From positions 1 to 64,000 of the forward strand of contig NZ_JBHFPV010000006.1 in the NCBI RefSeq assembly GCF_042611095.1: DNA of 64,000 nt. The letters are read 5' to 3'. The notes beneath the pieces were generated by a model. The model saw only the letters and a program-made list of their open reading frames with translations, made no database searches and was not told where the DNA came from. Position numbers and translations under genes: made by a program. This document shows, one piece after another, positions 51,480-60,700 of this stretch; the first letter of the stretch is position 1, and every line of letters starts with the position of its first letter. This DNA comes from Meishania litoralis (GTDB lineage: Bacteria > Bacteroidota > Bacteroidia > Flavobacteriales > Flavobacteriaceae).

Positions 51480-54203
51480 TTGCAATCAAACAAACATCTT
51501 TTACTTTTCCTATTTCTGCTTGCTTTTAGTGTACTTTCGACGTCTGCACAAGAAGACAAAATCATCTCCCTCCCTATAAAAGTCCAAAAAGATTCCATTA
51601 CGGCCCCATTGTTCCCGGCGAGCGTAATCGATACGGTTCAAGCCGATTCCATCATATCGGATTCAGTAAAAAGAAAACCATCGTTGCTTTTGGGAAAGAT
51701 AAAGTACAAAGCAAAAGATTATGTGAAATTGAGCCAAAAAGACCAAAAGATATACCTGTATAACGAAGCCGAAATATACTATCAAGATACAGAGCTAAAG
51801 GCGGGTATAATCATTCTCGATTATATAAAGAACGAAGTATATGCCGGTCGCCTCAAGGACTCTCTTGGCAATTATTCACAACTTCCCTTTTTCAAGCAGG
51901 GCGACAACGAAGTGATCCCTGATTCGATACGCTTCAATTTCGATACCCAAAAAGCGTTGATTTGGAATTCTCGAACCGAGCAGCAGGCAGGTCTAGGGTC
52001 TTTGGGCGGTGACAACATGAAAGTATATGCCGAAATCACAAAAAAGGAAAATGATTCGGTCTACTTTCTAAGCGAAGGCAAGTTGACTACCTCGACCGAT
52101 ACGATAAACCCCGACTATTATATTAGGGTGAGAAAGGCCAAATTTGTGCCAAAAAAGAAGGTGATCGCCGGGCTGAGTAATCTTTACATTGCAGACGTAC
52201 CTACACCGATCGGACTGCCATTTGCCTATTTTCCGCTTTCGGTGGGAAGAACCGCAGGACTGATTATGCCTACGTTCGGTAACGATCCCGATCGTGGTTA
52301 TTTTTTGCAACAAGGCGGATATTATATACCTATCGGTGACTATGCCGACCTTACCCTTACCGGAGATTTCTATACCAATGGAAGTTATGGCTTTCGTACC
52401 CAATCGGTCTATGTCAAACGCTACAGATACCGTGGCAATGTAAATTTCAGGTATGAAAACCTGGTAGCTAGTCAAAAGGGATTCAGTGACTATAGCCGAA
52501 GTACCATTTGGAATCTTCAAATGTCGCATTCACAAGATACAAAGGCCAGTCCGAATTCGCGTTTTTCTGCCTCCGTCAACCTCGGAAGCAGTTCGTATTA
52601 TCAAAATTCATTGTTGCAGCAAAACCTACCGAATACCCAAAACAACACCCTAAGTTCGTCTATCTCGTACTCAAAAACCTTTCCGGCCTATCCTTCGGTG
52701 AATATGAGCCTAACGATGACCCACAGCCAGAATACAAGTGCCAATGCCCCTGAAGACAATATAGATATGACCTTGCCCACCTTTCAGGCAAGTTTAGAAC
52801 GAATTTATCCCTTTGCTAAAAAAGACGGAATCAAGAAAGGTATTATCCAGAATATCAACTTTCAATATGATGTAAACGCCCAAAACCGGCTGAAAACCAA
52901 TGACGAAGACTTTTTGACCGGCCGCATGTTCGATGGGGCAAGAATAGGCGCAAGACATCGAATACCCTTGACCACGAATTTTAAGGTCGCAAAGTTCTTT
53001 AGTGTAAGCGTAGGGGGCAACTATGAAGATATATGGACACTCGAAACCTACAAAAAGAGATTTGATGCCACCGCCGGCGAGAACGGTGAGGTCGTAAGGG
53101 ATACCATCAAAGGCTTCGATCGATTCAATAAGTATGGTTTCAGCGCAAGTATTGGAACGACAGTATACGGTACGTTTAATTTTGGGGAAGATAAAAAAAT
53201 ACAAGCCCTCAGACATGTAATGAGGCCAAGCCTGAGCTATGGTTATACCCCTTCATTCGAACAATTCTATGATGAATATCTCGACGCCAACGGCAATGTC
53301 GTTCAATACAGCAGATTTGAGGGAACACTTAACGGACAGCCTAGTTTGGGCAAATCAAATAGTATAGGCTTTTCTTTGGCAAATACCCTTGAAGCCAAGG
53401 TTAGGGACAAAGATTCTACGGCAACCGAAGCGAAAAAAATATCGATTCTCAACAACTTCAATATTTCTACGGGCTATAATTTCGAGGCCGACTCTTTAAA
53501 AATAAGCCCATTAAGTGTTAACGGAGGCACGAGCATACTCAATAAAAAAATGTCGATAAATTTTTCCGCCGGTCTAGACCCCTATGCCATAGACAACAAC
53601 GGCCGGCGCATAAATACCTTCAATATCGATAATGGGGGAAGTTGGTTGCGGCTCACAAGGGCCAACTTCAATGTAGGGTATTCGATAGATAGCAAGACTT
53701 TCGGAAAAAAGAAGGAAGAGGAAGAGGAAGAATCCGGTGAATTCGACTATGTGGCGCAAAGCGGGGGTCGGGACGATGATCTTTTTGGCAAGGCCGATGA
53801 TTTTTATGACACCCGAAGTAACGAAGATCGCTCCAGAAATTCCGATGATGTCGAAAATCCGGCGTGGGGCACCAAAATACCGTGGAATTTTCGCCTCGCC
53901 TATTCGGCAAGTTATTCGAATACGGCCCGCCAAAATGAATTTAGCAGCCACTCGCTCATGTTTTCCGGCGATATTGAACTATCCCCCAGATGGAAGGTGG
54001 GCGGGTCTTCAGGTTATGATTTCAAGAACAAGGGCTTTACCCTGACCCAACTTCGCTTTGAACGCGATCTTAAAAGTTTTAACATGAGATTCACTTGGTC
54101 GCCCTTCGGGCGGTACGAGCGCTGGTACTTCTTTATAGGGATCAAAAGCTCGATCCTTAAAGATCTTAAATGGGAAAATAGGAGTCAACCGGCCAGAAGA
54201 TAA
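51480..54203 (+). CDS. lptD: LPS-assembly outer-membrane protein LptD, Bacteroidota type
   Basis: The 907-residue protein has a signal peptide (to about residue 23, STSAQ), then an OstA-like N-terminal domain with KAKDYVKLSQKDQKIYLY and AEIYYQDTELKAG. A large beta-barrel with many aromatic strands follows, including LPFAYFPLSVGRTAGLIMP (core AYFPLSVGR), typical of LptD. It would insert lipopolysaccharide into the outer leaflet. No ATG precedes the signal peptide, so the TTG at 51480 is used. An acidic run (KKEEEEEESGEFD) near residue 740 sits in a loop. It diverges from the amidase gene. Confidence 0.88.
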   Translation: MQSNKHLLLFLFLLAFSVLSTSAQEDKIISLPIKVQKDSITAPLFPASVIDTVQADSIISDSVKRKPSLLLGKIKYKAKDYVKLSQKDQKIYLYNEAEIYYQDTELKAGIIILDYIKNEVYAGRLKDSLGNYSQLPFFKQGDNEVIPDSIRFNFDTQKALIWNSRTEQQAGLGSLGGDNMKVYAEITKKENDSVYFLSEGKLTTSTDTINPDYYIRVRKAKFVPKKKVIAGLSNLYIADVPTPIGLPFAYFPLSVGRTAGLIMPTFGNDPDRGYFLQQGGYYIPIGDYADLTLTGDFYTNGSYGFRTQSVYVKRYRYRGNVNFRYENLVASQKGFSDYSRSTIWNLQMSHSQDTKASPNSRFSASVNLGSSSYYQNSLLQQNLPNTQNNTLSSSISYSKTFPAYPSVNMSLTMTHSQNTSANAPEDNIDMTLPTFQASLERIYPFAKKDGIKKGIIQNINFQYDVNAQNRLKTNDEDFLTGRMFDGARIGARHRIPLTTNFKVAKFFSVSVGGNYEDIWTLETYKKRFDATAGENGEVVRDTIKGFDRFNKYGFSASIGTTVYGTFNFGEDKKIQALRHVMRPSLSYGYTPSFEQFYDEYLDANGNVVQYSRFEGTLNGQPSLGKSNSIGFSLANTLEAKVRDKDSTATEAKKISILNNFNISTGYNFEADSLKISPLSVNGGTSILNKKMSINFSAGLDPYAIDNNGRRINTFNIDNGGSWLRLTRANFNVGYSIDSKTFGKKKEEEEEESGEFDYVAQSGGRDDDLFGKADDFYDTRSNEDRSRNSDDVENPAWGTKIPWNFRLAYSASYSNTARQNEFSSHSLMFSGDIELSPRWKVGGSSGYDFKNKGFTLTQLRFERDLKSFNMRFTWSPFGRYERWYFFIGIKSSILKDLKWENRSQPARR

Positions 54204-54278
54204 AATAATACCATCCCAATTGGAAATAACGAAGCACAAGCGGGTTCTATAAAAAAAGACAACCTTAAACAATCGAAA

Positions 54279-54659
54279 ATGAAGAAAATAATCAATACGC
54301 CAAACGCCCCTGCCCCTATCGGCCCTTACAATCAGGCTGTTTTGTTTGGGAACACCCTCTATATTTCAGGTCAGATACCCATCGACCCAAAAACAGGTGA
54401 TCTTGTGGAAAATGACATTAAGAAGGAAACCCAGCAGTCTATGGAAAACCTAAAAGCCATCTTGACCGAAGCGGGGATGACCTTTGAAAATGTGGTCAAA
54501 ACATCAATATTTCTGAACGATATGAACCAGTTTTCACAAGTCAATGAAGTTTATGCCACATATTTTGATGCCGACACCGCACCAGCTCGTGAAACTGTCG
54601 AGGTTTCGAACCTACCCAAGTTCGTGAACGTCGAAATCTCGATGATCGCTATCAGATAG
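54279..54659 (+). CDS. ridA: RidA family enamine/imine deaminase
   Basis: The 126-residue protein matches RidA/YjgF in length and motifs: INTPNAPAPIGPYNQAVLFGN at the start (core APAPIGPYNQAV), YISGQIPIDPKTGD, and the C-terminal PARETVEVSNLPK with the conserved active-site arginine. It hydrolyses reactive 2-aminoacrylate and related imines released by PLP enzymes. It starts 75 bases after lptD and overlaps the convergent kinase gene by 8 bases at the 3' end. Confidence 0.95.
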   Translation: MKKIINTPNAPAPIGPYNQAVLFGNTLYISGQIPIDPKTGDLVENDIKKETQQSMENLKAILTEAGMTFENVVKTSIFLNDMNQFSQVNEVYATYFDADTAPARETVEVSNLPKFVNVEISMIAIR

Positions 54660-55503
54660 TTTCTCTGTGAAATTCGACTAGACCGTCGATCGGGCGCTGG
54701 CGGATAACTCCGGCAACAAGATCATTGCGCTCAAGCACGGCCGCCAATTCTTCCCGTAAAAAATACGCAATACTACCAACAAAATGAATTGGCACCTTGG
54801 TCGCCAATTCAAATTGCATTACATGGTTATTGATGAACTGTTGAAGCCCCTTATCTATTACACCTTTGCAATACGGATGATTCTTGTTCTCTATTAAAAA
54901 TCGCGCGAAAGTCGCCAAATAGGTATTCGGGTTAGGCTGCTTGTATAAATTCTCCTTAATAACGTCGGGGTCAAGATTGTACTCTTTCGCGAACTTGATC
55001 GCCAAATCTTGTGGCATTTTATGGTAATAATAGTCCCTGATCAATTTTCTTCCAAAAAAGTTCCCGCTTCCGTCATCCATGGGTATGTATCCCAGTGAGA
55101 TTACCTTTTGAAAAAGTTGATGTCCGTCATAATAACTACAATTGGAGCCAGTGCCCAAAATACACACGATGCCTTGATGGCCGACTTTGGTCGTCGAATA
55201 AATTGCAGCATAGGTATCTTCCCTAACGATCGCCTTTGCCTTCGGAAAAAAATCCTTAAATATTTTTTTCAGGAACTTGCGCATACGCTCCGTACCACAT
55301 CCCGCACCATAGAAAAAAAGCTGGGTGACTTTATCCCTATTCTTGGAAAGTTCGAAATTATTGGCCAACCGGTCTTCAATGACCTCTTTGGTCAATACCT
55401 CGGGACTAAGGCCGAGGGTTTGTGTCAAGAACAATTGATTTCCTTTATTGTCCAAAGCAATCCAATCCGCTTTGGTAGCCCCGCTATCAACGATCAATAT
55501 CAT
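54652..55503 (-). CDS. N-acetylglucosamine/muramic-acid kinase-like BadF-family ATPase
   Basis: The 283-residue protein has the ASKHA phosphate-1 motif IVDSGATKADW at residues 4-14, VCILGTGSNCSYY near 113 and PMDDGSGNFFGRK near 141, all typical of the NAGK/MurK/BadF group in Bacteroidota. It probably phosphorylates GlcNAc or MurNAc released by the GH3 enzyme encoded at 43060. It is the last gene of the pfkA-gapA-kinase row, 88 bases after gapA, so it may be co-transcribed with glycolytic genes. Confidence 0.85.
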   Translation of the reverse strand: MILIVDSGATKADWIALDNKGNQLFLTQTLGLSPEVLTKEVIEDRLANNFELSKNRDKVTQLFFYGAGCGTERMRKFLKKIFKDFFPKAKAIVREDTYAAIYSTTKVGHQGIVCILGTGSNCSYYDGHQLFQKVISLGYIPMDDGSGNFFGRKLIRDYYYHKMPQDLAIKFAKEYNLDPDVIKENLYKQPNPNTYLATFARFLIENKNHPYCKGVIDKGLQQFINNHVMQFELATKVPIHFVGSIAYFLREELAAVLERNDLVAGVIRQRPIDGLVEFHRETI

Positions 55504-55591
55504 AAGCCCATACTTAAAAAGTTTTTCCTATGCCACCACCATAAAGGATACATGACAGGCCTTGAGAAGAACTATTATTGCATTTTGAATT

Positions 55592-56593
55592 TTATACGCT
55601 TGCCACGTGTTGGATCAAATCGACCATCTTGTTCGAAAAACCGGACTCATTGTCATACCAGTTGATCAACTTGAAAAACTGAGGGTTGAGTTCGATTCCT
55701 GCTCCTGCATCGAAAATACTTGTGCGGGGGTCGCTGACAAAGTCTTGCGATACCACGGCCTCTTCCGTATAGCCCAGAATCCCCTTTAATTCTCCTTCAG
55801 AAGCTGATTTAAAGGCTTTTTTAATTTCTTCGTAAGACGTTTCCTTTTTCAAACGAACGGTCAAATCGACGACCGATACATCAGCGGTAGGTACCCTGAA
55901 GGCCATTCCCGTAAGTTTTCCTTCCAATTCGGGAATAACCTTTGTGACCGCTTTGGCAGCACCCGTAGAAGCGGGAATGATATTGAGCAATGCACTTCGA
56001 CCACCTCGCCAATCTTTCTTGCTAGGCCCATCAACGGTCATCTGAGTCGCCGTTGTGGCGTGCACCGTTGTCATCAATGCTTCTTCAATACCAAAATTAT
56101 CATGCAAAACCTTCGCCATTGGCGCCAAACAATTTGTGGTACATGAAGCATTCGAAACAATGGTGTCAGAACTTTTTACATTCTTATGGTTAACGCCCAT
56201 CACGAACATCGGCGCATCTTTCGAAGGGGCCGATATCACTACTTTTTTGGCACCCCCGTCGATATGGTATTGTGCAGTTTCCAAGGTGGTGAAAATTCCG
56301 GTACATTCTGCAACGATTTCAGCTCCGACAGCATCCCATTTGATGTTTTTAGGGTCTCGCTCGGCCGTTATTCGAACCGTCTTCCCGTTTACGATCAGAT
56401 TACCGTCTTCCACCTCGATCGTTCCGTCGAACTTACCGTGAACCGAATCATATTTTAGCAGATAAGCCAGATGTTCAACATCGAGCAGGTCATTAATGGC
56501 CACCACATCTATGTCATCCCTTTTGACGGACGTTCTAAAAACCAGTCTTCCTATTCTTCCAAATCCGTTAATACCTATTTTCAAGTTTGCCAT
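55592..56593 (-). CDS. gapA: Type I glyceraldehyde-3-phosphate dehydrogenase
   Basis: The 333-residue enzyme begins LKIGINGFGRIGRLVFR and contains the catalytic SNASCTTNCLAP (Cys about 152), TVHATTATQ and KLTGMAFRVPTADVSVVDL (core GMAFRVPTADVS). The ending is WYDNESGFSNKMVDL. It oxidises glyceraldehyde-3-phosphate to 1,3-bisphosphoglycerate with NAD+. It lies 24 bases downstream of pfkA on the same strand, making a glycolytic operon. Confidence 0.97.
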   Translation of the reverse strand: MANLKIGINGFGRIGRLVFRTSVKRDDIDVVAINDLLDVEHLAYLLKYDSVHGKFDGTIEVEDGNLIVNGKTVRITAERDPKNIKWDAVGAEIVAECTGIFTTLETAQYHIDGGAKKVVISAPSKDAPMFVMGVNHKNVKSSDTIVSNASCTTNCLAPMAKVLHDNFGIEEALMTTVHATTATQMTVDGPSKKDWRGGRSALLNIIPASTGAAKAVTKVIPELEGKLTGMAFRVPTADVSVVDLTVRLKKETSYEEIKKAFKSASEGELKGILGYTEEAVVSQDFVSDPRTSIFDAGAGIELNPQFFKLINWYDNESGFSNKMVDLIQHVASV

Positions 56594-56617
56594 TGTTATA
56601 TTTTTAAATTAAAAAAA

Positions 56618-57604
56618 TTATGTAGTCATTATTTCAGAGACTCTAATGAGCTCTTTATCCAATTTAGAGGTACCCTTGATCGCCTTCTCGATAGGTGTCA
56701 AAATAAGTTTATTGTCACGAACACCGACCATGAGATTCGTTCTGCCTTCCAATAATGCTTCAACGGCCTTGACCCCCATTCTACTGGCCAATACCCTATC
56801 GTAGCAAGAGGGGGCACCGCCGCGTTGCATGTGGCCCAGCACGGAGACCCGTACATCATAGATGGGCAGATGTTCTTCTACATATTCCTTAAGTTCGAAT
56901 ACATTTTTGCCCGTTTTGTCGCCTTCGGCCACAATAACGATACTTGAAGATTTTCCTGACTGCTTGCTTCTTTTCAACGACTCAAGAAGACGGTCGAGAC
57001 CCCTATTCTCTTCGGGTATTAGTATTTCCTCGGCTCCCGCGCCAACACCTGCGTTCAAGGCGATATGGCCTACATCTCGGCCCATGACCTCAACAAAGAA
57101 AAGTCTATTGTGGGAACTGGCAGTATCCCGTATTTTATCGATACAATCGACAACGGTGTTCAGTGCCGTATCGAAACCCAAAGTAAAAGAAGTGCCGAAA
57201 ATATCGTTATCGATAGTACCAGGAATTCCTATGACAGGAAAATCATATTCCTTATTGAAAATCATCGCTCCGGTGAAACTACCATCGCCCCCGATCACTA
57301 CAAAGGCATCTATTCCTTCGGCCTTGAGCTGTTCATACGCTATTTTTCTTCCTTCCGGGGTTCTAAAATCATCACAGCGGGCAGATTTTAAAATAGTACC
57401 GCCTTTATTGATGATATTGTTCACACTTCTGGCATCCATTGGCTTGAAATCACCCTCTATCATGCCTTGATACCCTCTGAATATACCAACGCAATCTACC
57501 TTCAAATAAGCGCAGGTTCGAACTACCGAGCGTATTGCGGCATTCATGCCAGGTGAGTCACCACCTGATGTAAAAACTCCAATTTTCTTAATCTTTGAGG
57601 CCAT
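56618..57604 (-). CDS. pfkA: ATP-dependent 6-phosphofructokinase
   Basis: The 328-residue enzyme has GVFTSGGDSPGMNAAIR (core TSGGDSPGMNAA), IGGDGSFTGA, the IPGTIDNDI motif with the catalytic aspartate, MGRDVGHIAL and HMQRGGAPSCYDR. It phosphorylates fructose-6-phosphate. The GGDGS segment fits the ATP-dependent group. It heads the minus-strand operon with gapA and the sugar kinase. Two possible -7 elements lie just upstream. Confidence 0.97.
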   Translation of the reverse strand: MASKIKKIGVFTSGGDSPGMNAAIRSVVRTCAYLKVDCVGIFRGYQGMIEGDFKPMDARSVNNIINKGGTILKSARCDDFRTPEGRKIAYEQLKAEGIDAFVVIGGDGSFTGAMIFNKEYDFPVIGIPGTIDNDIFGTSFTLGFDTALNTVVDCIDKIRDTASSHNRLFFVEVMGRDVGHIALNAGVGAGAEEILIPEENRGLDRLLESLKRSKQSGKSSSIVIVAEGDKTGKNVFELKEYVEEHLPIYDVRVSVLGHMQRGGAPSCYDRVLASRMGVKAVEALLEGRTNLMVGVRDNKLILTPIEKAIKGTSKLDKELIRVSEIMTT

Positions 57605-57621
57605 CGAAAATTTTAAGCTAG

Positions 57622-57638
57622 CAAAATTAACAAACTTA
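57622..57638 (-). promoter_or_regulatory. Candidate pfkA-gapA promoter elements
   Basis: Read on the minus strand, TAATTTTG (57629-57622) and TAAGTTTG (57638-57631) both match TAnnTTTG exactly. They lie 18 and 27 bases before the pfkA start. No clear -33 TTG was seen. Confidence 0.4.
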
Positions 57639-57774
57639 ATCGAATAATTGAACTGTAGAAAACATATATTGACATCATGACGTCAACAATGTACAGGCTC
57701 AAACGATTTCGTTGGCCATTTTAAGAGGAAGTGCAAAAAATCATAACAAAATGATCGTTTTTCGTTCCAAAAAA

Positions 57775-60700
57775 CTAAAGTCCCTTGGTCTTTTCACGAA
57801 AACGGTAGAGACTGTCATTGTGCATAACGGAAGATGGGTCACTTTGCGGCAAGGACAATTCGTCTTTTTCTACATTCTTTTTGCCGAAAACCTTGTTCCA
57901 TAATTCCTTAAAGCTATTGAAGTCGACATCGTAGGAAAGTCCTGCCCCTTGGGTAGAGCCCTGTCGGTCGGCCAAATATTCTTGAATCTCACTTTCCCTA
58001 CTAAAGAACTTCATACTAAGGGTACCTTCTTCATTTAACAAGACCTGAACCTCAAAGTCACCGGCTATCACAGTTTCGCTTGCCCCTCCAACGGGGACAC
58101 CTACCTTTCCATTCAATAGAATTCGGTCGCTTATCTGTGTTGAAACCGTCACTCCAAGCCTGTCATCGGTCTCGAAATCGGCCAAGTAATTACTTCCCTG
58201 CTCATAAGAGATACCTAGATTGAACTTATCATTGTTACCGCCCAAGACCTGGTTCAATATACTAGATGCCGATTGGATCAAATTACCCGTTACCGCTTGC
58301 GCATTTAAACCGTTTTGATCATTTACGAATGAACCTTGCGCCAATAAGAAAATCGCATTTTTTTCAACAATTTCGGGGTCTTGAAGTCGATACTCAAGTT
58401 CGGTCTGTACGATGGAGTTCGTACCGGGAAACTCAATATCAAATTGAATATCGGGGTTTTCAAGTTCATTGGTCAAGTTAATGACGACATCTGTGGCAAT
58501 TCTTCTGTTGTACCCTGTATTTTCAAGCAAAGGAGCTGGGTTCGCGTTCAAAGAATACACAGCCTTCATGTTCAATTGGGCTTTCAAGGGGTCACCTAAC
58601 CAAAAAATACTCCCTCCCGGCTCTACGGTGAATGTTTTATTGATGATATTGCCGAACTTATAATTGAACTCTCCCGTTACCACGGCAAATTCGCCGTTCA
58701 TTTCAAATCGATCCCTGGTGTTGATCCGCATGTTCATCAAACCGATGCCCGTGCCTTTTAAATTACTTCCCGTTTTTCTATCGGTTACGATCTGCACCTC
58801 TGCTTCTGGCGTAATATCAAGGTTGAACTCAAGTTCAAGACCTTCTACATCGTCAAGTGTACGCTGTTCTTCAATGGTCTTGACATCATTTTTTTCAATG
58901 AAATTTATAAAAGAATAGTCCCCCACCGTAGCCACATCGCTTAACGGAATTTTTAACGAAGTGCCGCGCGCAGTTTCACCATCGACCACGATATTCAATG
59001 CCTTGGTCGAGCCAAATATTCTTCCCTTTCCTCTTAGGAAGCCGGTGCCGTAGTATAATTCTTCTTCATCAAACTCAGTGTTCAAAATCAATAATCGGTT
59101 CGCATTCGTGTCAATATTCAAGTTCAAGGTCCAATCTTCAAAAAAAGAATGGGTAATCGTGCCGTCTAAATTTGCTTTGGTGTTATAAACGACATCGGTG
59201 AAATCAATATTGACAAACTCAAAGGATTGATTTCTTAGATTGACCCTTGAATTTGGCGCAAAACTATAGTCTACATTAAGATACGGCACACCCAGACCTG
59301 CGTTGTCAAGTGTCAGAATACCGCTAAAATCTGGGTTTTTTATATTGCCCCGTAACCTTGCGTTTCCGTTGAGGTCTCCACGAATATTTGATATTACCCC
59401 TTCACCCAAGGGACTGAACGGTTCTAGGTCAAAATCAGCGAAATTTGCCAAAAGATCGGCCTCAGGCTCTTCTCCATGGTTTAATATTTTGCCGGCAACC
59501 CCGAATTTTTCTTTTCCTCCTTCGGTAATCTGGGCATTCACGATAAACTCTGTTAGGTCGCGATTTCCAGCAATACCGATCGTCAAATCACCCATTCGCA
59601 TATCGTTTATGGAAAAATCTTCGACAGCCAAATTCGAGGAGGGAAGATATACACCGTCTTTTTGGAAAATATTAAGGGTTCCGTTGACTTCTCCCTGCAA
59701 TTTCAAACTATCGATTGCCGGCGTAATCTTATTCAACGAAACTATCTTAAACTGTAATTGAAGGTCTTTAAAAGTGGAATCGGCCAACTGCCCGTTCAAA
59801 CGAATCTGTTCTTGAACGTTGTTGTTCATGACAATTTCCTCGATCTTAATGCTGTCGAGGGTTCGGTTTACGATCACTTTGTTAAGATTATTGCCGTCTT
59901 TATTGAGCACCCATGTATTTCCCTTAAAACTTACGTCCGATTTCTTAAGTCCAATCACCGACTTGTTCTCGGAATTAAAAGTGTGATAAAAATTGATGTT
60001 ATAGCTGTCGTTAAGCGTACTACCGCCTTTGAATTCCGTTCTAAAGAATAACGTATCCTTCAAGGTTGTGTTTATCAATTGAAAATCCTTTACGTCATAG
60101 TATTTGGTCTTCATATCACCAACCGAAACGAAGGTGTTATAAAGCGGGTTTTTGTTATCGATCCGTAGCTCGATACTATCGGCCGAATTGCCAAATGCCT
60201 CTATACTGGGTGACCTAAAATTTAATTTGAAATCACCTTCATCGGCGATGATGTTACCTCTGATGAATGTATTGGGGTCAAACTTTACTTCTGGAAAAAA
60301 TACATCGACAATCTTGTTATAAATCTTAAAATTAAAAGCAAGTGTCTGACCTTCGGAAATTTCAAACGGTCTGTAGTTCGTATAAATACTGCCCAGTGAA
60401 TTCTGGACGAGCTTGCCCAATTCTTTAACCTTGAAATTACCCTTCATGTAACCGGTAATAATATCAGGAGAATTAATATCTATGGTTCGAATCGAATCAT
60501 TTTCGAACGTTGACGACACCTGAAAATCTTCGAAGTAATAGGTGTCGTTCTTGTTCTCAAAAACGGTTTTCGTGAACTTTATATCACCGGCCAAATTGTC
60601 AAGGGTATTTCCCGATATGTCCATGTTGACATTCCCCTTAAAGATAGAAACACTATCATTTACAAAGTTCAATCTTTTAAGGTCCGCATAATCGACCGAT

